Shown in pieces: positions 35,965-44,899 of a stretch of DNA of 64,000 bases (within the stretch, counting starts at the first letter, position 1; each line of letters opens with the position of its first letter). A program made the position numbers and the translations under genes. The DNA lies in contig NZ_VCBL01000002.1 of the NCBI RefSeq assembly GCF_007896435.1, forward strand, positions 248,001 through 312,000. The letters are read 5' to 3'. Below the pieces are notes generated by a model. That model was not told the origin of the DNA. It ran no database searches and saw nothing but the letters and a program-made list of their open reading frames with translations. Source of the stretch: Rummeliibacillus suwonensis. GTDB taxonomy: Bacteria > Bacillota > Bacilli > Bacillales_A > Planococcaceae.

Positions 35965-36468
35965 TTGAAAGTAAAATCAATAGTTATCAACGGGATTATT
36001 GCAGCACTATATATTGCTGTAACAATGCTTGTCCAACCTTTTGGCTACAATGCTATACAATTTCGTCTATCAGAAATGTTTAATCATCTTGTTGTTTTTA
36101 ACAAAAAGTATATGATAGGTATTGTTTTAGGAGTCTTCATCGCCAATCTGTTTTCACCGCTTGGTATGTATGATTTAGCATTTGGTGTTGGGCAATCAAT
36201 CTTATCGCTTGCCATTACTATTTGGTCAGCTCGCTTTATTAAAGGACAGGCAACACGTATGATCTTTAATACGATCGTATTTACGATTATGATGTTCCTA
36301 ATCGCCATAGAGATCCAACTTGTGGGAGATATCCCATTTGCACTTAAACCATTCTTATTGACATGGCTTACTTGCGCGGCTGGTGAATTTGCAGTCATGG
36401 CTGTAGGTATTCCTGTGATGATGCTATTAAATAAACGCCTTCATTTTAATAAATTGATAGAAGAGTAG
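35965..36468 (+). CDS. queT: QueT family queuosine-precursor transporter (ECF S-component)
   Basis: 167 residues with five to six membrane segments; starts with TTG ten bases after GGGGG. QueT takes up queuosine precursors such as preQ1 or queuine together with a shared ECF module (EcfAA'T) encoded elsewhere. The fold and the sequences QPFGYNAIQFRLSEMFNHLV and NLFSPLGMYDLAFGVGQS match the family. The preQ1-I riboswitch in front confirms the call. Confidence 0.92.
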   Translation: MKVKSIVINGIIAALYIAVTMLVQPFGYNAIQFRLSEMFNHLVVFNKKYMIGIVLGVFIANLFSPLGMYDLAFGVGQSILSLAITIWSARFIKGQATRMIFNTIVFTIMMFLIAIEIQLVGDIPFALKPFLLTWLTCAAGEFAVMAVGIPVMMLLNKRLHFNKLIEE

Positions 36469-36483
36469 ACGGTTTACATGTAA

Positions 36484-36526
36484 AAAGAGCATTTCAATGA
36501 AAGTTTCAAAGAAATGCTCTTTTTCT
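36484..36526 (+). terminator. Terminator after queT
   Basis: 12-bp stem AAAGAGCATTTC / GAAATGCTCTTT with TTTT following, 15 bases past the stop. Confidence 0.85.
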
Positions 36527-36549
36527 TATTGTAGATATCCGAAAAACCT

Positions 36550-36771
36550 AATAAAGTGAAGCTTCCATCAGTGGGGGTTTTCTTCATCCCCCACTGGGCT
36601 AGAGGAACTCAGGTTAAAAACGCCACGTCTTGTGGCAACACCTGAGGGACCAACATCTTGTTGGCCCAAACCAATCGGACTTTTACGGGCAGTTCATCCC
36701 CCATCTATCTTTCTCGTTTCTCTCTATATCTTGAAATTGGGATCTTACTGCCCGTTAAAGGCGGGATAAAT
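36550..36771 (+). repeat. Dispersed repeat family A, full copy
   Basis: About 222 bp, nearly identical through most of its length to the copy at 13827-14045 (ATAAAGTGAAGCTTCCATCA to GGCGGGATAAAT). The first hairpin CAGTGGGGG/CCCCCACTG and the CCAACATCTTGTTGG stem are present. It lies between the queT terminator and the end of the acyl-CoA synthetase gene. Confidence 0.9.
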
Positions 36772-36794
36772 CTATGAATGAATTACATAATCTA

Positions 36795-38399
36795 TCATGG
36801 TTTACGTCCTTTTACATCCTCACGAAGTTTGGCTTTCAAGAACTTTCCTACAGATGTTTTGGGAATCTCTTTTAAGAAAACGATATCATCGGGTATCCAC
36901 CATTTGGCAAATTGCCCCTCTAAATGGGAAAAAAGCTCTTCTTTTGTTGCTGTGCTCCCATCTTTTAGAACCACACAGGCAAGTGGCCTTTCTTGCCATT
37001 TTTCATCTGGCACTGCAATCACCGCGGCTTCAAACACCCCCTCATGTGTCATCAAAGCATTTTCAAGATCCACTGAAGAGATCCATTCTCCTCCGCTTTT
37101 AATAAGATCCTTTACTCGATCAGTTATTTTAATATAACCTTCTGGTGTGATTACCGCGATATCACCTGTATATAACCAGCCATCTTTAAATGCTTCCGCC
37201 GTTCTTTCATCATTGTAATACTTATCCGCTATCCATGGTCCTCTTATGATTAACTCGCCCATCGTTTTACCATCCCACGGAGCATCTCCATCATCATTTA
37301 CAATGCGTGTTTCGATTAATGGTACTGTTAACCCTTGGGTTGCACGAATATTTAGTTTATCTTCTTTTGACCATTGTTCTATTTCAGATGTATAAGTAGA
37401 CAGGCTGACAATTGGCGTTGTTTCCGTCATCCCGTATCCTACGATAAATGGCACTTTATATTTTTCCTCAAAGGCTTTGATGAGTCCTTTTGGTGATGCA
37501 GATCCACCACAAACAATGGCACGCAGGGATGATATATCTCTTGGTTTTTCTTCTAATTCTTTTAATGCGCCTAGCCAAATCGTAGGTACACCCGCCGTTA
37601 AGGTCACCTTTTCTTGCTCGATTAGATCTAACAGCAACGCGGGTGTGAACATAGGTCCAGGCAATACTTGAGTTGTGCCAAAATTAACAGCTGCGAATGG
37701 TATTCCCCATGCATTGACATGGAACATAGGGACAACAGGCATTGCTATATCATTCTCGTGAAGTCCAAATGAATCTACTAAACCAAGTGCTAAACTGTGC
37801 AGCACTATACTGCGATGTGTATAAATAACACCCTTCGGAAATCCTGTAGTTGCACTCGTATAACACATTCCCGCTGGCATATTTTCATCTAAATCTTCTG
37901 GAAACTCATATTCTTCTGCATCGGCTATCAACTGTTCATATGAATGAATATTGTCTGATGTTGGTTCAGGTAGTTCCGAGCCATCTTGCATGACTATAAT
38001 ATGTTTCACGGATTTCAACAGTGGAATCGCTTTCTTTATTAATGGAAACAAATCCCCATCCACTAATAATATTTCATCCTCTGCATGATTGATAATATAA
38101 ATAATATGTTCTGGGGATAGACGTATATTAATCATATGGAGAACAGCTCCTGCACAAGGAACAGCAAAATAAGCTTCTAAGTGTCGATGATGATTCCATG
38201 CAAAGGAACCCACTCTCGTTCCTCTTTTCATCCCCAATTTGGTCAACGCATGTGCTAACTTTCGAGTACGTTGCCCAAACTCTTTGTATGTGAAGCGATG
38301 GATCGTATTTTCAGCTGTTCGTGAAATGATTAATTTCTTTGGAAAATAACGTTCTGCTCTCTTGATAAAATCTGTTAATACTAGTGGTGTCTGCATCAT
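36795..38399 (-). CDS. Medium/long-chain fatty-acid CoA ligase (AMP-forming)
   Basis: 534 residues of the ANL superfamily. P-loop-like motif YTSATTGFPKG at 180-190 (alanine in place of the common glycine), GYGMTETTP, YTGDIAVITPEGYIKITDR with the hinge, and the catalytic lysine in KTSVGKFLKAKL. The protein is of the type annotated as long-chain-fatty-acid-CoA ligase in Bacillales; the chain length cannot be read from sequence. It starts MMQTPLVLTDFIKRAERYF behind GGGGATGG. No beta-oxidation genes are adjacent. Confidence 0.88.
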   Translation of the reverse strand: MMQTPLVLTDFIKRAERYFPKKLIISRTAENTIHRFTYKEFGQRTRKLAHALTKLGMKRGTRVGSFAWNHHRHLEAYFAVPCAGAVLHMINIRLSPEHIIYIINHAEDEILLVDGDLFPLIKKAIPLLKSVKHIIVMQDGSELPEPTSDNIHSYEQLIADAEEYEFPEDLDENMPAGMCYTSATTGFPKGVIYTHRSIVLHSLALGLVDSFGLHENDIAMPVVPMFHVNAWGIPFAAVNFGTTQVLPGPMFTPALLLDLIEQEKVTLTAGVPTIWLGALKELEEKPRDISSLRAIVCGGSASPKGLIKAFEEKYKVPFIVGYGMTETTPIVSLSTYTSEIEQWSKEDKLNIRATQGLTVPLIETRIVNDDGDAPWDGKTMGELIIRGPWIADKYYNDERTAEAFKDGWLYTGDIAVITPEGYIKITDRVKDLIKSGGEWISSVDLENALMTHEGVFEAAVIAVPDEKWQERPLACVVLKDGSTATKEELFSHLEGQFAKWWIPDDIVFLKEIPKTSVGKFLKAKLREDVKGRKP

Positions 38400-38451
38400 A
38401 ACTCAACCATCCCCTTATTTGTGATCATTTTTTAAAATCATCCATCTATAT

Positions 38452-38869
38452 GAATCAATTTCACAAATCATTTTCTTCTTGAAAAATGCGAACATTTAGT
38501 GATAACTATTTTTAATAGTTGTGGAGCGGAGGACGGCGACTCCTCGAAAATGCATACGCATTTCCTTCGTGCGTTGTTAGTTCAGGAAGTTTATTCAAAG
38601 TCCTACGGAAAAAGCTTGAGCTGAAAGCACCGCAGGAACCTTTTAAGGGACAAAGCCTAGGTTCGTCACGTCCTGTGGCAACGGCTTCACATCTGTCGCT
38701 TACGCTTTCGATGCTGCGGAAGAAGATCTCTTGTTGCCCCCAAGAAATTGAAGCCAAAGCCCGCGGAAGACGCCGTCTGTAGTGGCACATACAAGTCTGA
38801 ATGTTAATGCTTATATTAATAGAAAATGTTCATATTTTTTATCTAGATTTTGCATGATGAAATTGATTC
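38452..38869 (+). mobile_element. Family C element enlarged by family B sequence
   Basis: 418 bp. Outer ends are those of family C (GAATCAATTTCACAA and ATGATGAAATTGATTC), and the AT-rich arms are present. Inside, after GGAGGACGGCGACTCC, the sequence switches to family B (TCGAAAATGCATACGCATTT), returns to family C (AAAAAGCTTGAGCTGAAAGC), carries the shared core CACGTCCTGTGGCAACGGC at about 38680-38698 and ends with family C (ATTGAAGCCAAAGCCCG). No clear 4-bp target duplication remains (ATAT left, GTCT right). Long frames across it on either strand are not genes. Confidence 0.8.
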
Positions 38870-38998
38870 GTCTATAAGAACATTTCAATTTTCTAACTAT
38901 CAGCTCAACTAGTGCAGAAAATTCTATTCATCTAATTGATATTATGATTTTAAAAAAAATTTATGAATAAACGATATGATTTAACTAAAAATAGGAAC

Positions 38999-39023
38999 GT
39001 TTAATCTTTTCATTTTGGGGAAT
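38999..39023 (+). promoter_or_regulatory. Sigma-B-type promoter of the yflT-like gene
   Basis: GTTTAA at 38999-39004, a 13-base spacer, and GGGAAT at 39018-39023, in very good agreement with the general-stress consensus GTTTAA-N(12-15)-GG(G)(T/A)A(T/A). The start codon is 36 bases beyond. Confidence 0.8.
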
Positions 39024-39058
39024 ACCATAAGTAACATCTAAAATAGGAGGAGATTGAG

Positions 39059-39385
39059 ATGATCAGTAACATTTCTGTAGAAAATGCAGTACAAGCAAAA
39101 AATCAAATTGAGAAGTTAGAATCACAAGGTTTGAGCCGCGATAATATTTATATTTTTGCTCATGGTGATGAACGCGAAGAAGATATTGCAGATGCACTCC
39201 ATACAGCCGAGGTAGGTATCAAAGAACAAGGATTTTTCAGATCCATGAAAAATTATGTAGTTGCCCGTGGTAATGAGCTTCGCAGTCAAATGGAAGCTGT
39301 TGGTTTAAGTAAAGAAGAAGCTGCTCAAGCAGAAAAAGAGTTAGACCAAGGAAAACTCATTATTATCGCACGAACATTACAATAA
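39059..39385 (+). CDS. General stress protein of the YflT/GSP17M family
   Basis: 108 residues, soluble, acidic. Matches the heat-induced stress protein YflT domain: NAVQAKNQIEKLESQGLSRD, NIYIFAHGDEREED, then a hydrophilic helix and the C-terminal KLIIIARTL strand. No enzymatic role is known. The AGGAGG ribosome site is nine bases upstream and the promoter has sigma-B character, so it is expected to rise under general stress and on entry to stationary phase. Confidence 0.85.
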   Translation: MISNISVENAVQAKNQIEKLESQGLSRDNIYIFAHGDEREEDIADALHTAEVGIKEQGFFRSMKNYVVARGNELRSQMEAVGLSKEEAAQAEKELDQGKLIIIARTLQ

Positions 39386-39401
39386 TTGTATTTATTTTAA
39401 T

Positions 39402-39540
39402 GAATAAAGCGAAACTTCACCTAGTGTGGAGGACTTTCTTGGGTGTTAGTTGAACATTAGACTTTCCATGTAGTTGATCCTTATTTTTCCGTTCGTTACT
39501 TGTGTCTTGAAGAGAGGAACTTTGCTGCCATCAATGAGGA
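39402..39540 (+). repeat. Decayed family A repeat
   Basis: Starts AATAAAGCGAAACTTCACC and keeps CTTTCCATGTAGTTGATCC and TTGCTGCC-type parts of family A, with the middle lost. Immediately followed by a terminator and then by a well-kept reverse copy. Confidence 0.5.
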
Positions 39541-39542
39541 GC

Positions 39543-39592
39543 AAAAGCAACCTATCAGTTGAGATCATCCCTCGCTTATAGGTTGCTTTTTT
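39543..39592 (+). terminator. Terminator after the yflT-like gene
   Basis: Stem AAAAGCAACCTAT / ATAGGTTGCTTTT with a 22-base loop and T residues; about 160 bases past the stop, beyond the decayed repeat. Confidence 0.72.
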
Positions 39593-39595
39593 AAA

Positions 39596-39808
39596 TTTAT
39601 CCCGCTTTAAGAGGCAGCAAGACCCCCTCTCAAGATTTAGAAAGAAACGACAAGGATAGATGGGGAATCAACTGCCGCATGCGTCCGATTGGTTCGGGCA
39701 GGCAAGATGTTGGTCACTCAGGTATTGCTACAGGACGTGGCGCTTTTCACTTAAGTTCCTCTATTTCAGTGGGATGAAAAACGCCCACGGATGGAGTTTC
39801 ACTTTATC
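39596..39808 (-). repeat. Dispersed repeat family A, reverse copy
   Basis: About 213 bp on the minus strand from AAAGTGAAACTCCATCCGTG to AAAGCGGGATAAAT. It ends 12 bases from the tdh stop codon, i.e. directly behind that gene. Core present as CACGTCCTGTAGCAA, slightly changed. Confidence 0.85.
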
Positions 39809-39819
39809 CTACTATTCAA

Positions 39820-40767
39820 TTAGGCTGAATGGCTAATTTTTTTTTCTAGCTTTTTAAGCATATCAATGGTCATTGCATCCAAATCATATTGAGCGTTAAA
39901 TCCCCATTCTTCCTTTGCAGCACTTGCATCAAGAGAATCTGGCCAACTATCTGCGATCGCTTGACGAATTGGATCAACATCGTAATCCATTTTGAAACTT
40001 GGCATTTGCTTACGAATTGATGCGGCAATCTCTTCTGGCTCAAAACTCATTGCTGTTAAGTTGAAGGCATTACGATGGATCAACTTATCCGGGTTTGCTT
40101 CCATTAAATCAACAATTGCTTGTAATGCATCCGGCATATACATCATATCCATATATGAACCCTTTGCTATATAAGATGTATATTTTCCTTGTTGTACGGC
40201 TTTGTAATAAATATCTACAGCATAATCTGTTGTACCGCCCCCTGGAGGCGTTACATAAGAGATTAGGCCTGGGAAACGAACACCGCGAGTATCTAAGCCA
40301 AACCGTGTATGATAATAATCGCACAGCAATTCACCAGCCACTTTGTTGACACCATACATCGTTGTTGGACGCTGTAATGTATCTTGTGGTGTATTGTGTT
40401 TTGGGGTTGATGGTCCAAATGCGCCAATAGAACTTGGTGTGAAGAATTGTAAATCTAATTCTCGAGAAACCTCTAATGCATTGACAAGCCCACCCATGTT
40501 TAAATTCCAAGCCATTAAAGGTTTTGCCTCTGCCGTTGCGGATAATAACGCTGCCATATGCATCATCGTATCTGCGCCGAACTCTTTTGCTATATCATGC
40601 ATACGCTGTGCATCCATGACATCTAATAATTCAAAAGGTCCAGCCTGTGTGGAAACCTTTCTTATATCTGTTGCTAATACATTGTCTGTACCATATTCAT
40701 CACGGAGCTTCGCTACTAACTCTGAACCAATTTGACCGCACGCACCAGTGATCATAATTTTCTTCAT
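39820..40767 (-). CDS. tdh: L-threonine 3-dehydrogenase, short-chain (SDR/epimerase-like) type
   Basis: 315 residues. It oxidises L-threonine with NAD+ to 2-amino-3-oxobutyrate, which Kbl then cleaves with CoA to glycine and acetyl-CoA. Rossmann motif GACGQIG at 8-14, serine pair in TPSSIGAFG near 112, and YxxxK as Y138/K142 (MYGVNK). The segment [22 protein letters not shown] is characteristic of the SDR-type threonine dehydrogenases and separates them from UDP-glucose epimerases and from the zinc-dependent Tdh of E. coli. AGGAGG precedes the ATG. The kbl partner is near 51 kb, with a matching palindrome upstream. Confidence 0.87.
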   Translation of the reverse strand: MKKIMITGACGQIGSELVAKLRDEYGTDNVLATDIRKVSTQAGPFELLDVMDAQRMHDIAKEFGADTMMHMAALLSATAEAKPLMAWNLNMGGLVNALEVSRELDLQFFTPSSIGAFGPSTPKHNTPQDTLQRPTTMYGVNKVAGELLCDYYHTRFGLDTRGVRFPGLISYVTPPGGGTTDYAVDIYYKAVQQGKYTSYIAKGSYMDMMYMPDALQAIVDLMEANPDKLIHRNAFNLTAMSFEPEEIAASIRKQMPSFKMDYDVDPIRQAIADSWPDSLDASAAKEEWGFNAQYDLDAMTIDMLKKLEKKISHSA

Positions 40768-40824
40768 TTTATTTCCTCCTCTTGCTAACTACAAATGTAC
40801 TTCTGGAATATACACGTTTTATAT

Positions 40825-40840
40825 AAATACAATTGTATTT
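40825..40840. promoter_or_regulatory. Palindromic operator candidate upstream of tdh
   Basis: AAATACAATTGTATTT, a perfect 16-bp palindrome centred about 65 bp before the tdh start. Two further partial sites follow (AAATACAATTTA near 40846 and AAATACAATATTTG at 40920-40933). The same sequence with one change stands upstream of kbl at 51655-51670. Confidence 0.6.
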
Positions 40841-41010
40841 TTCAGAAATACAATTTATTCTATTTAATTTGCGTTTAATCAGTGTTTCTATTACAGCAAT
40901 TATATAATGTATTTTTAAAAAATACAATATTTGTTTTTCTTCAGTGAACATATATATCAAAAGACTTTTTTGAAAGTTTTGATTATAATGAGTAAAAAGG
41001 AGTGAAATTT

Positions 41011-41646
41011 ATGCAGTTATGGAAATTAACGCTGATTTATTTATTTGCAATTATCGCTTGTACTTTTTTGTTGTTAATGGATATTCCAAAATGGCTAATT
41101 TTCATTTTGCTTTTTCTTTATGTTTTTTCATTCACCATGTACCCTTACTTCAACGCACTTTTATGGACAAATAATCTCAAGACAGTTGAACGTTTTCTTA
41201 AAGCCAATAAACATCGATCCTTATATGCATACCCATATGCGATCGCCAACCAATCTGTAGTTGAACAAAGAGCTGCCCTACAAAAAATTATTACCTCCCA
41301 TCAGCAACCCTATATAAAACACAATTATGCTTCTATATTAGCGATTCTTGAAAAAGATTATGATCGTGCTTTATCAGAAGCAAAGCAAATTACAAAAGAG
41401 CCTTTTCAAAGTTACATGATTGCACATAGTGAAGCCTATTTAGGAAACTTTGAACAGGCGAAAACCTTAATACCGAAGCTCACAGAAAACTGGATGTCGC
41501 CTTCGATTGAAAGCTTGATTTCCTTTAAACAGCAGGATGGCGAAAATTTTAAACATTATGCTACAAAGGCCATTCAACAAGCGAGGGGCATTCAAAAGTA
41601 TTTGCTCGTTCATAATTTTCGAAAATTGGGGGAGAAATTGAAGTAA
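41011..41646 (+). CDS. Membrane protein with TPR-like cytoplasmic domain, unrecognised
   Basis: 211 residues from the ATG at 41011 (AAAAGGAG eight bases upstream; a GTG three codons earlier overlaps the site). Two close membrane helices at about 6-50, then about 150 residues of helices with TPR-like pattern (YAIANQSVVEQRAALQKI; ASILAILEKDYDRALSEAKQ; SEAYLGNFEQAKTL). It stands alone between tdh and metQ. Function not known. Confidence 0.65.
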   Translation: MQLWKLTLIYLFAIIACTFLLLMDIPKWLIFILLFLYVFSFTMYPYFNALLWTNNLKTVERFLKANKHRSLYAYPYAIANQSVVEQRAALQKIITSHQQPYIKHNYASILAILEKDYDRALSEAKQITKEPFQSYMIAHSEAYLGNFEQAKTLIPKLTENWMSPSIESLISFKQQDGENFKHYATKAIQQARGIQKYLLVHNFRKLGEKLK

Positions 41647-41687
41647 GTAAATTGGTTGTGACATTTCATTCGGTTAAAATATACGAG

Positions 41688-41732
41688 AAAAAGGCGCAGA
41701 ATACTGATCAAACAGTGTTCTGCGCCTTTAGT
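41688..41732 (+). terminator. Terminator between the TPR-like gene and metQ
   Basis: Stem AAAGGCGCAGAA / TTCTGCGCCTTT with a 16-base loop; A-rich before and T-rich after, likely bidirectional for the two converging genes. Confidence 0.85.
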
Positions 41733-41800
41733 ATTGACATATTCTTCTTGAAAAAGATTTCTTAAGTAAACTACATATACCATCTTTTCATTGATTTTGC

Positions 41801-42640
41801 TTATTTTCTATTTTTCATCCATTCAGGTTTACCAAATCCTTTGAAGTCTGAATCGATTACTTTTTCAAATTCAGCAGATTCTACAACTGCTTTAAGATCT
41901 TTTGCAAGTTGTGAATTTTCATCTGCCTGACGTACTGCTACAACATTACGGAATTGATCTGGCATGTTTTCAAGGAAAACAGCGTCTTGTAATTTCATAC
42001 CTGCAGCTAATGCAAAGTTTCCTGGTACGCCGGCTATGTCAGCACTTTCAACAGCACGAGGAAGACCTGCAGCTTCAATTTCTTTGAATTTTAAATTTTT
42101 AGGGTTTTCTGTAATATCTTTTGTAGAAGCTTTTAATTCATCGATTTTATCATTAATTTTGATTAAACCTTGTTCTTGTAATGATTTTAAAGTACGAGCT
42201 AAGTTTGAAGGGTCATTAGCAATTGCTATTGTTGAACCGTCTTTAATGTCAGCTACTGTTTTATATTTCTTAGAGAAGAAGCCCATTGGTGCAGTTGGTA
42301 CAATGATTAATCCTTTGATTTTTGTACCATTTTGTTTATTGAAGTTTTCCAAGTATATAGAGTGTTGGAACAAGTTTGCATCAATATCTCCTGAATCCAA
42401 AGCTTTGTTTGGTTGGATATAATCGCTGAATTCTACTACTTTTACTTTATAACCTTTTTTCTCAAGTTCAGGAACAATTGCCTTGTTTAGCATATCACTA
42501 TAAGGGCCAGCTGTTGCTCCAATTTTAATATCCTTTGTTTCTGTCGCTTTGTCTGTGTCTTTTTTTGCTTTATCTTCGCCACAAGCAGCTAAAGCTGTAG
42601 CTAATACTAAAGTCAATAAAACAAGTAAAAATTTCTTCAT
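41801..42640 (-). CDS. metQ: Methionine-binding lipoprotein
   Basis: 279 residues. Lipid cysteine at about 20 (TALAACGED), then the NlpA fold (IKIGATAGPYSDMLNKAIVP; DANLFQHSIYLENFNKQNG). Delivers D/L-methionine to MetNI. AGGAGG lies before the ATG. The gap of 146 bp to metI is longer than usual and holds no other gene. The SAM-I riboswitch before metN controls the whole operon. Confidence 0.94.
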   Translation of the reverse strand: MKKFLLVLLTLVLATALAACGEDKAKKDTDKATETKDIKIGATAGPYSDMLNKAIVPELEKKGYKVKVVEFSDYIQPNKALDSGDIDANLFQHSIYLENFNKQNGTKIKGLIIVPTAPMGFFSKKYKTVADIKDGSTIAIANDPSNLARTLKSLQEQGLIKINDKIDELKASTKDITENPKNLKFKEIEAAGLPRAVESADIAGVPGNFALAAGMKLQDAVFLENMPDQFRNVVAVRQADENSQLAKDLKAVVESAEFEKVIDSDFKGFGKPEWMKNRK

Positions 42641-42786
42641 TATTGTAAAGCCTCCTATTATTATCTATGAAAATCTCTGACTTATCATTTTCCAACTGCT
42701 CAAGGTCGCTTTCCGTCAAAAACGAAGATGACGCTTTTGTTTCAAGCTCCTAAAACAACTGTCGCAACTGAACGAGCCATTTCCGC

Positions 42787-43479
42787 TTAACGTTTATCTA
42801 CTACTTTTGCTATTGCATCACCAGCTAATTGAATCACTTGGACAATCACGATTAAAATAACAACTGTTGCAATCATGATGGTATTGTCATAACGGTAGTA
42901 GCCGAACCGAATGGCTAAGTCACCGATACCGCCACCACCAATAATTCCTGCCATCGCTGAAGAAGCAACTAGGCTAATAATCGTCATCGTAACCCCTTGA
43001 ATCACACCTGATTTTGCCTCAGGAAGCAATACGTCTTTAATAATCATCCAACGTGTTGCCCCAACAGCAATTGATGCTTCAATGACTCCTTTATCAATTT
43101 CACGAAGAGATGTTTCAACAAGTCTTGCAAAAAATGGCGTCGATGCAACAGATAGAGAAACGCTTGCAGCAATCGGCCCTATCGTGTCACCTACTAACCA
43201 TTTTGTGAATGGGAATAATGCTACTAAAAGAATAATGTATGGAATCGAGCGAATTAAATTGACGATAAAACCAACAACTATATTAATGAAACGATTCCCA
43301 AGCAGTCCTGATCTACTTGTAGAAAATAGACCTTTACTGGTGATGAACAGTAGTAACCCAAGTGGTAAACCAATCACTAAAGCGATTGATAAGGCAATGC
43401 CCACCATTAGAAGGGTCTGACCAAATGCTTTCCAAATATCTGGAAGCATCTCAGCAAAATGACTTGGATCAAATAACAT
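42787..43479 (-). CDS. metI: Methionine ABC transporter permease
   Basis: 230 residues, five membrane helices, with the binding-protein-dependent permease EAA region (EASIAVGATRWMIIKDVLLPEA) that docks on MetN. GGAGGTG precedes the ATG; the start lies within the last 11 bases of metN. Confidence 0.94.
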   Translation of the reverse strand: MLFDPSHFAEMLPDIWKAFGQTLLMVGIALSIALVIGLPLGLLLFITSKGLFSTSRSGLLGNRFINIVVGFIVNLIRSIPYIILLVALFPFTKWLVGDTIGPIAASVSLSVASTPFFARLVETSLREIDKGVIEASIAVGATRWMIIKDVLLPEAKSGVIQGVTMTIISLVASSAMAGIIGGGGIGDLAIRFGYYRYDNTIMIATVVILIVIVQVIQLAGDAIAKVVDKR

Positions 43480-44482
43480 GGTCTAACACCTCCACTGTTA
43501 CTCCTCGATTTTCCATATAAGAAATCGAACGTTTTATATCTTCTACTTGCCCATCCAACTCCATTAGAAAAATGCCGAGTGGTTTTTCCTGAATATATTC
43601 AATCGTGCCATGAAGGAAATTACCTTGTACTTTAAATTGCTGAAGCATGTCCGAAATGACTCCTTCACCAGCTATATCACCTTTGAACAAAATTTTAACG
43701 ATCTGTCCTTGGACATTTTGTAGAATCGCTGATGGAATATCAAAGGATACGATACTGCTAATAAATTCTTGTGTTAACGGCTTTTCTGGATTGGCAAAGA
43801 TATCATAAACAGGGCCCTCTTCTATCACTTTACCATTCTGCATAATCGCCATACGATCGCAGATTTCTTTTACAACATCCATTTCATGGGTTATAAGAAT
43901 AATCGTAATACCGAGTTCACGATTAATTTTCTTTAATAGTCGTAAAATAGAGGTGGTAGTAGTTGGGTCAAGTGCTGACGTTGCTTCATCACAAAGCAAT
44001 ACAGATGGATTATTAGCTAATGCTCTTGCTATCCCTACACGTTGCTTTTGTCCACCACTTAGTTGGGATGGAAACACATCTTTTTTATCCGTCAGTCCTA
44101 CCATATTGAGCAATTCTTCAACTCGTTCATTGCGCGATTCCTTTGGTAATTTCGCAGCCTTCAGTGCAAATTCAATATTTTCACCGACTGTTTTTTGGCT
44201 GATTAAATAAAAGTGCTGGAAGATCATACCGATTTTCAAGCGTGCCTGACGAAGCTTCTCGCCCTTTAGCTTTGTTAAATCTTGTCCATCAATTAGAATT
44301 TGTCCATCCGTTGGTTGTTCCAACAAATTAATACAGCGCAATAAAGAACTTTTTCCTGCCCCGGAATAACCAACGATACCAAATATTTCTCCATCTCTAA
44401 TTGTTAAAGAAACATGATCTACACCAATTATTGATTTCTTTTTTGCTTTGTATACCTTTGATACATTTTGTATTTCCAGCAC
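43469..44482 (-). CDS. metN: Methionine ABC transporter ATPase
   Basis: 337 residues if started at the GTG at 44480-44482, six bases after AGAGGG; the ATG two codons earlier directly abuts that site and is less likely. Walker A GYSGAGKSS, signature LSGGQKQR, Walker B LLCDEATS, and a C-terminal NIL domain (about 265-337) that binds methionine and inhibits uptake when the amino acid is abundant. First gene of metNIQ behind a SAM-I riboswitch. Confidence 0.95.
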   Translation of the reverse strand: MLEIQNVSKVYKAKKKSIIGVDHVSLTIRDGEIFGIVGYSGAGKSSLLRCINLLEQPTDGQILIDGQDLTKLKGEKLRQARLKIGMIFQHFYLISQKTVGENIEFALKAAKLPKESRNERVEELLNMVGLTDKKDVFPSQLSGGQKQRVGIARALANNPSVLLCDEATSALDPTTTTSILRLLKKINRELGITIILITHEMDVVKEICDRMAIMQNGKVIEEGPVYDIFANPEKPLTQEFISSIVSFDIPSAILQNVQGQIVKILFKGDIAGEGVISDMLQQFKVQGNFLHGTIEYIQEKPLGIFLMELDGQVEDIKRSISYMENRGVTVEVLDHVI

Positions 44483-44553
44483 ATACATCCCTCTAATCCT
44501 ATCAAATTGCTATTGTATAAAATATACATAATCTATCAGTAAACTACGTATTC

Positions 44554-44597
44554 TTATAAAAAAAGATACACCTTTCTACTGAAAGACGTATCTTTTT
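44554..44597 (-). terminator. SAM-I expression-platform terminator before metN
   Basis: Minus-strand stem AAAGATACGTCTTTC / GAAAGGTGTATCTTT with a four-base loop and seven U residues. It follows the aptamer directly and precedes metN by about 70 bases. Confidence 0.87.
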
Positions 44598-44605
44598 ATC
44601 GACGT

Positions 44606-44707
44606 TTATTTATCTTTCAGAAATAAATTCTGTAGGAATTAGCACCTTCCCTAATGGGGGTTGCTGGACTTCATAGGGCCTTTCCCTCAGTCGCTCATGA
44701 TAAATTC
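44606..44707 (-). ncRNA. SAM-I (S-box) riboswitch of metNIQ
   Basis: On the minus strand: ATTTATCATGAGC, GACTGAGGGA, GGCCCTATGAAGTCCAGCAA, GGTGCTAATTCCTACAG, closing with GATAAAT. All conserved S-box elements are present in order. Abundant SAM should stop metNIQ transcription. Confidence 0.93.
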
Positions 44708-44899
44708 CATTTGTCAAGTTGTAAGTTTATGATACTCATCATATTTCCTTTTAAGTCATTTGTCAATGAATTTTAAAAATTTATATATGGCTCCTATTCA
44801 TCATCTGTAAGATTGTATATGATGCACCCATTAAAAATAGATGATCACCAGATGATGAACCATTAAAATCCTATTCTTTCATATATAGGTTAAACATTT

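Noticed and set aside
38512-38790. Open frames of about 90 codons on both strands
   Set aside because: They run across the hybrid repeat element, are arginine- and serine-rich in the manner of GC-rich repeats, and lack start sites.
40769-40960. 63-codon frame upstream of tdh
   Set aside because: It covers the promoter and palindromes, has no ribosome site, and is poor in coding character.
44796-44859. Inverted repeat ATTCATCATCTG / CAGATGATGAA behind mtnU
   Set aside because: The loop of about 40 bases is long and no U tract follows; it may help end transcription but is not convincing.
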